Shown: positions 40,083-50,555 of the stretch, one piece after another
How positions within the stretch are numbered: position 1 is the first letter of the stretch
Layout: every line of letters starts with the position of its first letter
Source: Strigamia acuminata
Taxonomy: Eukaryota; Arthropoda; Chilopoda; Geophilomorpha; Linotaeniidae
DNA length: 60,000 nucleotides
Direction of reading: 5' to 3'
NCBI GenBank assembly: GCA_949358305.1
Contig: OX442320.1
Location: 3,986,259 to 4,046,258, forward strand
Made by a program: the position numbers and the translations under genes
Notes under the pieces: model-generated
What the model was told of the DNA's origin: nothing
The model's database searches: none
What the model saw: only the letters and a program-made list of their open reading frames with translations

Positions 40083-40546
40083 ACAAGGAAACCGCAGGAG
40101 TGTGTAATCCACAATTGTTAAAATTGTTGTTAAATAAAGTATTCACATGATCTAAACAAGCCTGTGTGGAAGAACCTGTGTGTACAGATTCCTAGTCCAT
40201 TGCCTTAACCACTGGGCCACCACTACAAACTATTATTGTATTCATGCAGGCAGTCATGTTGGTGAACAAAGTTGTAATGTCATGTAAATTACTCTGGGTT
40301 CAAGAGTAAGGTTAGGATAGACTAATCACCAAGTGTGGTGCTACATTTGACCCTTTTACTCAAAAAAGTAAAAAAAAATGATGATTCTACACACAGTAAA
40401 GAATCCTGTGTGTTGTAACTGTTTGTAACAATGTGAGCGAGAGGTGCATTTAAATATAAGAAAAATAGATTGTTCAGATCATGTGAATACTTTATTTAAC
40501 AACAATTTTAACAATTGTGGATTACACACTCCTGCGGTCTCCTTGT
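40083..40546. mobile_element. MITE with 70-bp inverted repeats in T7 3' flank
   Basis: The end regions 40083-40157 and 40475-40546 are near-perfect reverse complements (ACAAGGAAACCGCAGGAG at the left end). The flanks on either side match the T4 3' flank, with about 25 bases missing at the junction. The target duplication is unclear (TA or TAA). Confidence 0.75.
40160..40226 (-). pseudogene. tRNA-Ser-like sequence inside the MITE
   Basis: The minus strand reads GTAGTGGTGGCCCAGTGG, then TTAAGGCAATGGACTAGGAA, closely resembling the 5' half of eukaryotic tRNA-Ser, including an A box. The 3' part (CACACAGGTTCTTCC) is a degraded B box and T arm, so it is a relic or a SINE head rather than a working tRNA. 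Confidence 0.5.
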
Positions 40547-40714
40547 AAGCACGGGATGCCAGAATAGTGCCGGACGCACTAATCCATCCACAAGAATTAC
40601 AGTACAATTAGTTGAATCAATGGATTGAAATAGATTTTTTTTGTATAAATTACAATGCTTTAAATTGACTAAGTTCAAGGCTTACAGTACAGTATGTAAA
40701 GCTACAAAGTAGTC

Positions 40715-43700
40715 TCATTTTGCTCTTGCTGAACTTGGATCTGGTTTTGGTAAAGCATACTTGAGCTTATCCCAAAACAGTGTATCACTTATGTCCAAAT
40801 ATGTATTAGTTTTCAAATAAGCGCTGAGATTGTTATCCAGATCACAATTTTCTACATCTGCAAGTCGAACAACGACGAGTCGTTTACATTTATCATTAAG
40901 CGATTGCATGTGTGCGGTGTCGAATTCAAACCGACACCAGTTGCTTTGTAGGAAATTTGGTGTTAAAATGATGACTGTTCTGCAACTATTTTCCACCGCA
41001 CTTATAATGGATTCGACAATGCATTCACCAACTGGAAAATCTCTTTGATGAATGCACAGTTTGTAGTCTTCTAACCGGCGTAGCAATTCATCGACCACCC
41101 ACTCTTCATCTTCGCTAGCATATGAGATAAAAGCACTGTACACTTTTCCAGTATCAGCATCTTGCTTGTTGTAAAACAGTTGCACGCCGTACCGCGAATA
41201 CAACCACACTTTCATTTCCACTCTGTAGCAAAACCACAAAACGACCAAAACAGCAAAGAAAAGGCAAATGGTCATGGACGGTGCAATAATTAAGACCATA
41301 TTCTTTTCGAATTTAGTCATTTCATAACAACTTGTGTCATTGATATTATTTATGGAAACGGCTGAACTTCCACAATGTGTGCGATCTAAATCAGTAAACT
41401 TAATGGAAGGATGCGTAGCGACCCAATCTTGAAAAGGAAGAATAAAATCGCAATCACACTCAAACTGATTACCACTCAATGTTATTTCGGATAACTGAGG
41501 AGGCATCATCGTCCAGAATTCTGGATTTACCAACCTGTTTTTGTGGAGTGTTAAAAGTCGGAGTTTCGTTAAGTTCAAGAAGGCATCCGATGATATATGT
41601 TGTAACTGATTATCATGCAGAAACAGTTTTTCCAGCTGAGTCGTAAATTGAAATTCACTTCCACTGAAAGAAGACAAATTATTTTCTTCCAAATGCAGTT
41701 CCTTCAGTAGAGATACACTTTCAAACATACGTTGATCGATACTTTTTAAGCCGCTGTTATTCAAGTAGAGTGTGTCAAGTATTGGCGAGTTCATCAACAT
41801 CGATGCAACGAATGGTCCAATGTTGGTGTTACCATCAAAGAAAATTGTCGTAAAATTGGTAAAATTCGCTCGAAGCGTGAGCACAGGATGACTCCAAGTT
41901 ACATTGTAACAATCCATTATGTAATCGAGCACTTCATCATTATAGAAACAACTGCATTGGCTGAGGCATATTTCATCATTTTCACACAGCAATTGTTTCC
42001 TCGTGAGAGTTCGAACATCGAGGAACGAAGTATGTCTTTTAATTCGGCTGTACGTGGCTTTGCACACCTTTGGTTCACTCATCACTATCTCTGGATACGG
42101 ATAGTCTTTTTGTTCGATCAACCAATTGTTTTTACACGAACAAATTACAGGATTTAACTGCAAATGTATAATTGGTTCTTTCAACGGTTTTTGCGGTAGA
42201 TGCTCCGTATACCGTAAATCGTAGTCAGATATTTCAGAAATGGAATTGTTTCTCAAGTCAACATCTTTTAAGTTGGGCCTATCGTGTGCAGAGAACCGTT
42301 CAACCTGCGATATGTTGTTATTTGCCAAGTCGATGTAGACGATGGTACGTGGAAATTTGAAGATTGCAAACGTTTGTAATTGGTTGCTCTCCGCTAAGAA
42401 AATTTTCAGCCTATAGTTTTCGACGCCATTCGCAATGATATATTGCTGCTTGTAGCCTTGGACGAAAGAGGATTTTTCTTCGATTGTGCGAATTCGATTT
42501 CTGGCTAAATGGAGCTCTGTGAGTTCTGGACTGATGGACTTAAATGTGAATTCTCGGATTTGATTATCCGATAACATTAGCATTCTCTTAACGGCTACAA
42601 ACAATGATTTCATTTCACGTATTTTGTTTCCAGCCATATCTAAGTAGATGAGATAATTTAATACTCCGAATGTTCCATCTTCGATCAAACTAATTTCATT
42701 CCATGCCAAGTCTATCGCGAATACGTTTGGCGTGTGAAGAAATGTTGAATTTCTTAATGCTTTAACCTCGTTGTGGTCTAGTTGTAAATTTCGCAGCTGA
42801 CCAAGACCTACGAACGAGCCAGGCGCTATCTCGCTGATGTTGTTTGAGTCGAGGTATAATCGCACAAGATTTCTCAACGTTTGCAGCTGTGGAATGTTTT
42901 CAAGTTTGTTATGGCTCAGACCTAGCTGTGATAAATGTGTAAGAGTTTTAAATGCAGTTCCAGTTCCACTTGTACTCGTTATTTTGTTGTAGCTCAAGTT
43001 TAACTCTTCAAGTTTGCGCATTGTTTTTAGGTCTGGAATGCTTGCCAGCTGATTGTGTTCCAAATAGAGTCCCTGTAAATTAGTCAACGGTTGGAGCGAA
43101 TCGTGGGAGATTTTTGTCAAATTGTTGTGGTCCAAGTTCAGAATTTGGAGAGACGTTAAACCGAAGAAGGTTCCCGACGAAAGGTGCGCGATGTGGTTGA
43201 ACGACAGATCGAGGTGTGTTAATTCCGAGTTGTGTTCAAATAATTCCTCATCGATTTCGTCCAATTCGTTGTGCGTCAGATTTAATAAGACGAGCTTTTT
43301 CATGTGATCAAAGGCGCCATTTTGGATCTTTCGGATACGATTAACATCGAGATAAAGATGCTTCAATTTTGAGCAACAGGTGTTGTTTTCACCGCACCCG
43401 ATTTCGTTTAAATTTTCAATCTTGTTTCTCGTCAAAGTGAGGCTGTTTACACTCGTATTGCAGAGAAGCCGTCCTGGCAGTTTCCTGATGCCCGTCATTG
43501 TGAAGTCGACACCGAGCAGTTGTGGCGTTGGAAAGAAAAGACGTTCACTCTCAACTAGAAGCGTTGTGTCAATTTCGCCTTCCTTTATTACAAGGTATTT
43601 CAAATTGACTAATCCCAGCAACGCACCGGATCCAATTCGATCAAACTGGCAATATTGAATTTCAAGCATCTTCAATCGTCGCAGATGCGCAAATTTAGAT

Positions 43701-43936
43701 GTTGGGAAGTCTGTTCTGTTTTTTTCTGTACATTCGCCGAAGAGGAAATGCGTCGACACGGGATCGAGCGTTGCAAAGTCACAGCTCGCAATTGTCGTCG
43801 TGCGGAACATGGTGATAAGGAGTTCTTTATTGCCAACGCGATGTGTTCCGTTTCTAATGTCACACGCAGTTGTTTGAGTAGAAAATAAGCTGCAGGTGTT
43901 TAGCAAGAGGATGAGAATGGGTAGAATGGATGCCAT
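40715..43936 (-). CDS. T7: Toll-like receptor, type A
   Basis: A 1073-residue receptor on the minus strand. The ATG at 43936 touches the acceptor AG. It has a signal peptide at about 1-20, an LRR array, first C-flank at about 593 (NPVICSCKNNWL), N-flank (CLSQCSCF), second LRR block, C-flank (CDCDF), membrane helix at about 878-904 and TIR at about 929-1063 with AFISYA, RDFPVG and FW. After the TIR a small indel shifts the frame, so the tail ends at a TGA (40715-40717) and differs from the T2-like tail. The old TAG is visible at 40702-40704. The TIR itself is complete, so function is probably unaffected. Confidence 0.94.
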   Translation of the reverse strand: MASILPILILLLNTCSLFSTQTTACDIRNGTHRVGNKELLITMFRTTTIASCDFATLDPVSTHFLFGECTEKNRTDFPTSKFAHLRRLKMLEIQYCQFDRIGSGALLGLVNLKYLVIKEGEIDTTLLVESERLFFPTPQLLGVDFTMTGIRKLPGRLLCNTSVNSLTLTRNKIENLNEIGCGENNTCCSKLKHLYLDVNRIRKIQNGAFDHMKKLVLLNLTHNELDEIDEELFEHNSELTHLDLSFNHIAHLSSGTFFGLTSLQILNLDHNNLTKISHDSLQPLTNLQGLYLEHNQLASIPDLKTMRKLEELNLSYNKITSTSGTGTAFKTLTHLSQLGLSHNKLENIPQLQTLRNLVRLYLDSNNISEIAPGSFVGLGQLRNLQLDHNEVKALRNSTFLHTPNVFAIDLAWNEISLIEDGTFGVLNYLIYLDMAGNKIREMKSLFVAVKRMLMLSDNQIREFTFKSISPELTELHLARNRIRTIEEKSSFVQGYKQQYIIANGVENYRLKIFLAESNQLQTFAIFKFPRTIVYIDLANNNISQVERFSAHDRPNLKDVDLRNNSISEISDYDLRYTEHLPQKPLKEPIIHLQLNPVICSCKNNWLIEQKDYPYPEIVMSEPKVCKATYSRIKRHTSFLDVRTLTRKQLLCENDEICLSQCSCFYNDEVLDYIMDCYNVTWSHPVLTLRANFTNFTTIFFDGNTNIGPFVASMLMNSPILDTLYLNNSGLKSIDQRMFESVSLLKELHLEENNLSSFSGSEFQFTTQLEKLFLHDNQLQHISSDAFLNLTKLRLLTLHKNRLVNPEFWTMMPPQLSEITLSGNQFECDCDFILPFQDWVATHPSIKFTDLDRTHCGSSAVSINNINDTSCYEMTKFEKNMVLIIAPSMTICLFFAVLVVLWFCYRVEMKVWLYSRYGVQLFYNKQDADTGKVYSAFISYASEDEEWVVDELLRRLEDYKLCIHQRDFPVGECIVESIISAVENSCRTVIILTPNFLQSNWCRFEFDTAHMQSLNDKCKRLVVVRLADVENCDLDNNLSAYLKTNTYLDISDTLFWDKLKYALPKPDPSSARAK

Positions 43937-44013
43937 CTGCAATGGAAAATGCCGGAAACGATTATTAAACACCTGTTTATCAATTGTCTCGTAAACAGTT
44001 TGTTAATACTTAC
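43937..44013 (-). other. 5'UTR intron of T7 (77 bp)
   Basis: The donor is CACC|GTAAGT and the acceptor TTCCATTGCAG abuts the ATG. Length and ends equal those of the T2 intron. Confidence 0.75.
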
Positions 44014-44181
44014 GGTGGTGACGTCGTGGTGATGCAAAATGACTATCAAAGCTCCGAGACACAGAGAAGAGAATTGCAAGTTGAGTAATTAAGTTTAACC
44101 AAATTCAATACTCGTATCGCAATCTGTTTACTCTGATCTTTGCTTACTAGGAATTGTTTTTCAACTAGTAAGTTCCCTTTG

Positions 44182-44202
44182 AGTTTCCTTTAAGTTCTAA
44201 TC
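44182..44202 (-). promoter_or_regulatory. Promoter box of T7 (GATA core altered)
   Basis: The minus strand reads AGATTAGAACTTAAAGGAAA. This is the shared box with GATA changed to GATT. The second word TATGATAACATC is kept about 30 bases upstream. Confidence 0.45.
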
Positions 44203-44290
44203 TTTGTATATCCTGCCGTGTTATTTGAAGATGTTATCATACATTTGCTTGTCCGACCAAACTGTCCATGAAGTCCCTGTGGTCAGCGGT

Positions 44291-45152
44291 TGTACTGGAC
44301 TGGGTGGCTGCAAGGCAACCCAGCAATCTAGGTGCAACACCTAGACAACTTCAATAAAGATTATACAATTCAAAGCTGTGTGTTTCTTGTGTTGTTCCTT
44401 ATCGTGAATGGTGTCCAAATGCCGCATGGTCCTCCCCTGTCCATGAGGCAACCGACCGCGACTCACATACACTTATATTAATTTTAGCAAAAATTAAACA
44501 CCGTAGTGAATAAAAATATAAATATAAAATTTTTTCAATAAAAATATTAAAGGTCAAGTGCACTGAGTGGGTTTTATTTTTTTTCTGATAGAGCCTAATA
44601 TAAAAATATTTCTCATGTGAAAAAAAATAAAATTTGGGCCTTTATCACTGTTTAATAACAATTGAAAAAGTTGACTTTTTCAATGTGATGCATCATGGTT
44701 GTTGGCTGGATGTCCGACGTCATCAGTTCTGTGGTGGTTGGTGGTGGTGTTGTTGCGCATGCGCATCAAACTGCGCATGCGCAAAAGACAGTTTTAAACT
44801 CCCGCACTCAAGGTCAGCCATTATGAATCCACCCTAGGCTCGGAACTAGTTCCAGGTCAACTGAACTAGAGAACCGACAACGTCATACTTCCATGATTCT
44901 TTGCTTTGTCAACACCCGATATTGCAATTGTTACTAAACAATGATAAAGGCCCAAATTTTATTTTTTTTCAACATGAAAAATAATTTTTCATTAGGCTCT
45001 ATCAGAAAAAAAATAAAACCCACTCAGTGCACTTGACCTTTAAATCTGAAATTTACATCAAGATCTGGTTTATGTACCCATACATCCATTATTACTGTAA
45101 ATCATACACTACAATTCATATATTGTAGTAGCACTTTCAAATAAAGTAATTA
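44291..45152 (+). repeat. Dispersed repeat R1, copy 1 (with nested MITE)
   Basis: Aligns with 48822-49282 along its whole length once the MITE at 44551-45039 is removed. It has AATAAAG-like words and may be an old solo LTR; its ends could not be proved. Confidence 0.6.
44551..45039. mobile_element. MITE with TTAA target, copy 2
   Basis: 489 bp, with inverted ends AGGTCAAGTGCACTGAGTGG and its complement, and a perfect TTAA on each side (44547-44550, 45040-45043). The R1 copy near 49040 has the empty site with a single TTAA. It carries two GCGCATGCGC palindromes (44755-44764, 44773-44782). Confidence 0.92.
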
Positions 45153-45760
45153 CCGTATTTTACCGATTAAGAATCGCCCTCGAATTGTAGCCACCCTCGA
45201 ATAGGGCCGCGACCGAGAGAGGCGATTTGATATAAGAGCCACCCCCGGAACTATCCGGATTGTTGGTTTGTTGGCCTTTAATCCGTTGTCTAGGGGTCGA
45301 AGTACCCATCACCTGTGTCGGGGCTGTTAGGCCCACCACACCTACAACCGTCCCGTCACTCACAGGGCCCGTAGCCCGTGAGTGACTTCGTCGGTTGGCA
45401 TAAGACATTCTGCTGCAGTACTTACCTCAGCCCATGTAGCCGCTCATGGAGGCTGCAACAAAGACATCTCCCTGTCACTGAGCGTCACAGTGGTGAATGG
45501 GAGAACAGCAGAGTCAATTGGAGCACTACACTGCCCAGGCTGGCTAAGGGACCTCACTAGCACATGTCCTCACTCTGTGCTGTCCAAACTCTCTCTCTCT
45601 CTCTCTCCCACACCACTCAGCTCCCTCCTTCCCCACTGAGTCAGTCTACCTCACAAGAGGGGTGACCAAGGGCCAGAGAACAGTGTGTGGAGTGACGTGA
45701 GTCACCGTGGGTGGCCACGGTGGCCAAACGGTCACAATGTGGTGTATTAATAACAACAGT
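45153..45760. other. GC-richer insert between R1 and an ICK-flank relic
   Basis: It starts with about 90 bases resembling a widespread invertebrate MITE type (ACCGTATTTTACCG..., with CGCC/CACCCTCGAA words). This is followed by a GC-rich, CT-repeat-bearing stretch ((CT)n near 45590-45608) with no believable ORF. Confidence 0.4.
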
Positions 45761-46130
45761 GTCATTTATTTGTCTAAATAACCTCCCCAAAAACACATAA
45801 ACAAATTGAACAAGTGTGACCGATTAACGGCCACTATCAACATAGGACTCACATGGCCAGTCCATAGTGGTTGGGGAATAGTGATCCTGATGACGTCACA
45901 TCCGGTCACTATCCCAACAAAAAATGAGAAGGTACTCTTGTACCCATAATGCAAGAGTGGACTATACAAGGCCCAACATCATGTTTGTGGCCAGAGTTGT
46001 GTAGCAACTGCCACAGTTCACACCTAGCAAGTCTCCACTCTTGTTCATCATGGTGATACTCAAGGATTGTGCCGTTGGCCAATCCCAGTACCGTGAGAGA
46101 TCAATGGGTTCAGGGACTGAGTCCTGAATG

Positions 46131-47932
46131 AACAGCTGACCAACCACGCTGCACAACTGGTTAACCCTAACCACATATGCCGCGTGTGGTCGCAGCCATG
46201 CTGAGCAATGCATCGTAGCAATCGCAGAGGCATGAGAAACTGACCCCTAGACACTGAATAAAGGCCATAAACCATTAATACAGTATCTTGTGTTCACTTC
46301 TATTCAACGTGTCGTGCGTCCGGCGCTGTTTGGGCATTTTCGTGCCCTAATGGCGTCCATCCACTCTAAAACTAGGTTTTTTTGGATAAATCTTTTATAT
46401 TGCTTCTTAAATCGCCGCCAGAGTGCGCTACTATCATACAATTTCAGAAACTGCTGTGACGACGCCGGAATTGCAAAAGAAAAGACCCTTTTTACAAAAT
46501 ATGGAAAAAAAATTATGGGCAGAGGAAATTTTGTTTTTCCAGGATTAGTCTGGTTTCAGAATTTATTAAGCACTTTATAATAAAAACAAAGCGGATTTAG
46601 AGATGAGTATGGCCCATCTGGCCTCTATTTTATTTAAGTAATTTAGTGGTGGCGCTACCATGCACCAAAAGTAGAAACAAACCAGCAAACAAACAAGCAC
46701 ACACGCAACAATCATGTCAAGTTAAATAAAAGCCTTTAAAAACCTAATCTCTCGATTATCTCAGGCGGAAATTAACGTAAATCACATCTTATTTTTTTAA
46801 ATTGGATTATTGAAAAACCGATTATTTGGATTTCGACCTCGATTTTAACTCGTTTTTTTGTCAAACATGAATGCATTGTCAAAATATATTTTAAAACCCT
46901 ACAATTATAAAATTGGAAAAGCATTGTCAAAATGTATTATGAAATGCACCTTTGTATATTAAAGGGATATTACTTTTTAATACTTTGAGTACAGTAGTAC
47001 TCGCATTAAACATTAAGTGCCAATTGTTTATAATTTTTAACACCCATTTTCAACTTGCCATTACCTTCTCGAAATGATAAAAAATTCAATAACAATTGAA
47101 TTCTATAAATTATTTAATTACGACATACTTGAGTTTAACTGAGTAATTATTCTTAATCTTTTAATTGTGTATAACCTATCAGTTGCAATTCAAAGCACAG
47201 TAAACCGTAGGAAATCGTTGTGTGGAGTATTTTAATATCATCTTTGCAATATTCGACAATGAAAATGAAGGGGAATTTTCTCAATTTGTTATTTTTCTTG
47301 CTGGTTTTGTTGGTCACAATATTGTAAGTTGAAACAATCCATACATGATATCTAACACATTGAAAACAACCAATGAAAATAACAAGATTTCTGTTTTTTT
47401 TTTTTGTTTTTTTTGTTTTTTTAAGTGTTACCAATGTTAGTGGATGTGTAAGATTCTATAAAACATGCAAAATGGAGCCAGATGATTGTTGCCCAGATTA
47501 TGAATGTGTTAAAACAATATGTAGACACAAACACAAATAATTATGGATGAAAAAAGCCATTTAATTGTATGAACACAAAGTTAAATAAATAATGCCACAA
47601 CACATGATGTATGTGGTGTAAACTATGTCAATTTATTGTCTAAATAGTCTCCGACAAAACAAATTAACCAAGAAAGATGTAATAATTTGCAATTTTCATG
47701 TTGAAATCTGCGATTAAAGTTTCTGGAAACCTGCACTACTGCACTTAACTTGCTTATTTTTCAGTCTCAATTCTTTCAATCTGAAGCGATCCACATCGTT
47801 GCCTCCCTCGACAACCGCCCGACCGAGAGGTAGGTTCACACTTGTGTTCACACTAGACGCAACGCAAAAAAACTGACGCAACGCAAGCTGCTTGTGTTCA
47901 AAAATTCTTGACGTTGACGCCAATTCCTGCCT
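46131..47932 (+). repeat. Segmental duplication, copy A (contains ICK1)
   Basis: Aligns in blocks with 50631-52900: the ACTGACCAACCA block, the TCGCCGCCAGAGTGC block, the ICK gene and the CACACTAGACGCAACGC block follow in the same order. Copy A has its own insert at about 46445-46640. Confidence 0.7.
47259..47540 (+). CDS. ICK1: small secreted cystine-knot peptide, two exons
   Basis: Exon 1 is 47259-47323, exon 2 is 47426-47540, and the intron is 47324-47425 (GTAAGT...TTAAG, phase 2). Exon 1 encodes a hydrophobic signal peptide; the start may instead be the second ATG at 47265, which the other copies use. Exon 2 encodes a mature peptide with six cysteines spaced C-x6-C-x6-CC-x4-C-x4-C, the inhibitor-cystine-knot pattern found in arachnid and insect knottins. 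Such peptides may be toxins, antimicrobials or protease inhibitors. No choice is possible from the sequence. Confidence 0.75.
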
Positions 47933-48069
47933 CAACTCCAACTTGAAGTAAGCGACGCAATGCAAGGAAAGGTCTTGCGGCCAACCAATCACGATCGACT
48001 TCAACTCTCGTTGAATCACGTCTGGTTGACGAGACTTTGCCACATGCAAACAGGCCGCCTTTCGAATTC

Positions 48070-48416
48070 TGGAACTATAGTCCGTGCACGGTATCTTGAT
48101 GCTAAATTCGTACTGCGCATCCCATTCTGCGCAGACGATTTTCTAATTCCAGTTGTTATTTAGCAGTATTAAGCCTAATATTAGGTCTAATAATGCTAAA
48201 ATAATGTAAATAAACAACAATAAACTCATAATTAAAAGTAACTTACAGCGTAGTACCAAAATCTTTTTGTTTATTTACATTATTTTCGCATTATTAGGCC
48301 AAAATTAGGCTTAATACTGCCATATAACAACTAGAATTAGAAAATCGTCTGCGCAAAATGGGATGCGCAGTACGAATTTAGCATCAAGATACCGTGCGCG
48401 GACTGTAGTTGTAGAA
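48070..48416. mobile_element. Foldback MITE with about 145-bp inverted repeats
   Basis: The arms beginning CTATAGTCCGTGCACGGTAT and ending in its complement (ACCGTGCGCGGACTGTAG) pair over about 145 bases around a short spacer. Exact ends and target duplication are uncertain. It appears nested inside another repeat with TTCACAC ends. Confidence 0.75.
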
Positions 48417-48621
48417 CTAGAGATCCAATTCCAGGTTTCATTGAAACCATCTGACTGGCGAGACGCAACATCAATTGTTTCAGCTTTGTTCACACGTGCC
48501 CTACAGTGTGAACAGACTAAGTTGACCATCACCGAGACCTGGACCAATTCCGAGTTCCCAGACTTAACATTCCTGGCTATTCTATCGCCCACTCTGACTG
48601 ATCTACAGTGCGCGACAAAAA

Positions 48622-48812
48622 AATAGGATTTTTATGAATTTTTATGAATTTATTCATTCAAATTCATTCAAATTCATAAATTAAAAAAAATAAATTTTTA
48701 TGAATTTTTAAGTGAATGAATTTTTATGAATTTATTCATTAAAATTCATAAAAATTCATATAAAAAAAATAAATTTTTATGAATTTTTATGAATTTTTAT
48801 GAATTTATGAAT
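48622..48812. repeat. Simple palindromic repeat (AATTTTTATGAATTTA)n
   Basis: TTTTTATGAATTT words and their complements alternate for about 190 bases. Confidence 0.8.
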
Positions 48813-48821
48813 ACATCCGCT

Positions 48822-49282
48822 TGTACTGGATTGGGTTGCTGCAAGGCAACCCAGCAACTTAGATGAAACACCTAGACAACTTCAAGAAAGATTATACAAT
48901 CCAAAACTGTGTGTTTCTTGTGTTGTTTGTTATCGTGAATGGTGTCCAAATGCCGCATGGTCCTCCCCTGTCCATAAGGCAACCGACTGCGACTCACAAA
49001 AATTAAATAGTGAATAAAAATATGAATATAAAATTTTTGCAATAAAAAAATTTAAATCTGAAATTTACATCACGATCCGGTTTATGTAACCATACATCCA
49101 AAATATCCAAATGTACAAAAATTTAATTGCCGACCGGCCTCTTATACTGACTAAACAGATTTACATCAATGGGAAGGTAAATAGGTACCCAATAATTAGA
49201 AATTTTGTGAAAATTATAATATTACTGTAAATCATACACTACAATTCATATATTTTAGTAGCACTTTCAAATAAAGTAATTA
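48822..49282 (+). repeat. Dispersed repeat R1, copy 2 (empty MITE site)
   Basis: Second copy of 44291-45152. It lacks the TTAA MITE but has its own insert of about 120 bases near 49100-49215. It lies directly upstream of ICK2. Confidence 0.65.
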
Positions 49283-49433
49283 AGTATTTAAGTATCAGTT
49301 ATTTCAAGTAATTAAGTTATTTCAGTATCAACTGTTAAAGTAATCAAATATTTAAGTACCAATTGTTTAACGGAATCATTCCTAAAAGTATAACAGATCT
49401 GCTACTTTTCATAATTAATATTTCAGTCTGAAA

Positions 49434-49747
49434 ATGAAAGGAATCTTGTGTATCCGTTTGTGCTTTTTCTTTGTTGTGTTGGCAGTCACAGCATTGTAAG
49501 TTAAAAACAAAACAATCAATTTTTATCAACATACATTACAATTAACTGAAAAATTAATGTTTCAAAAACCCAGATATACATTACAATTACAATTTATTTC
49601 TGTTTTTGTATTGTTTGTTTCAGCGTTACTAATGTTAGTAGTGGATGTTCACAATTCAACAAGACTTGCGCAAATAATGAAAAATGTTGCCGATATTTAC
49701 ATTGTGCTGAGGGACTCTGTACAAATAAAGAAGAAACTGAAAACTGA
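49434..49747 (+). CDS. ICK2: small secreted cystine-knot peptide, two exons
   Basis: Exon 1 is 49434-49495, exon 2 is 49624-49747, and the intron is 49496-49623 (GTAAGT...TTTCAG, phase 2). The total is 61 codons. The signal peptide is hydrophobic. The cysteine pattern C-x6-C-x5-CC-x4-C-x4-C equals ICK3. The mature part is the most diverged of the three, while the position and phase of the intron and the word around the splice (GTTACTAATGTTAG) are conserved. This is consistent with gene duplication followed by fast mature-peptide evolution. The C-terminal tail is acidic, unlike the basic tails of ICK1 and ICK3. Confidence 0.75.
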
Positions 49748-49798
49748 TTGTCACTTGGCTGCAAAAATGCAGAATTAAATAAATTATGCCACAACATA

Positions 49799-50555
49799 CA
49801 GGGTGAACAAAAAGTCTGGTTCCCTACTAAATATTTCTGAAAGTGCTGACAATGCATCTAATTCAATGATGGCAAAGTATTAAAGTTGGGTGGGGCAATC
49901 TTTTGGTGACCCGAAATTTGACCTTGAAATGTTCCTTCAAGGTCATTTGAAAATTATCTCGAAAACCGTTAGAGATAGACAAAAATTTCCAATTGTAAAC
50001 TGGTAGAGCAACATTTGTTTAGTCTAAAAATAACTAATTCTCAAATCTTTTGTACTAAAAAGTTTTAAGAAAATTGCAATTGAAAAAGTAGACACAAGTC
50101 AAAGAATAACATGGCCAAAATTTGGAAAAGTGCCAAAAATGTGCTGATTAGATGTAAAATGACCCAAAAAATCGATTCCCCTGGTTGGAATTTGCATATC
50201 TGGCACCGTTGCAGAGATATGGGTAAAAAACTGAACTTTTTTATGACTTTTTCTTTTCAAAACTACTTTTTCAATTGCGATTTTCTTAAAATTTTTTAGG
50301 ACAAAAGATTTGAGAATTAGTCATTTTTAGACTAAACAAATGTTGCTCTACAAGTTTACAATTGGAAATTTTTGTCTATCTCTAACGGTTTCCGAGATAA
50401 TTTTCAAATGACTTTGAAGGAACATCCCAAGGTCAAATTTTGGGTCACCAAAAGATTGCCCCACCCAACTTTAATACTTTGCCATCATTGAATTAGATGC
50501 ATTGTCAGCACTTTCAGAAATATTTAGTAGGGAACCAGACTTTTTGTTCACCCTG
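49799..50555. mobile_element. 757-bp MITE with about 290-bp inverted repeats
   Basis: It starts CAGGGTGAACAAAAAGTC and ends with the complement, with TA on both sides (49797-49798, 50556-50557). The arms pair for most of the element. The downstream flank of ICK1 shows a comparable uninterrupted sequence. It looks like a Tc1/mariner-type non-autonomous element. Confidence 0.85.

Larger units (their letters stand above)
47541..48821. other. Repeat-filled spacer after ICK1
   Basis: It contains the end of duplication A, a foldback element (48070-48416) and a palindromic AT-rich repeat (48622-48812). No gene was found. Confidence 0.5.

Noticed and set aside
45160-45640. Overlapping ORFs of 60-85 codons in the GC-rich insert
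   Set aside because: Both strands are open by chance in a GC-rich, CT-repeat stretch; there are no motifs or splice structure.
46290-46580. 96-codon ORF with hydrophobic stretch
   Set aside because: It spans a repeat that recurs in inverted form near 51400-51560 without conserving the frame.
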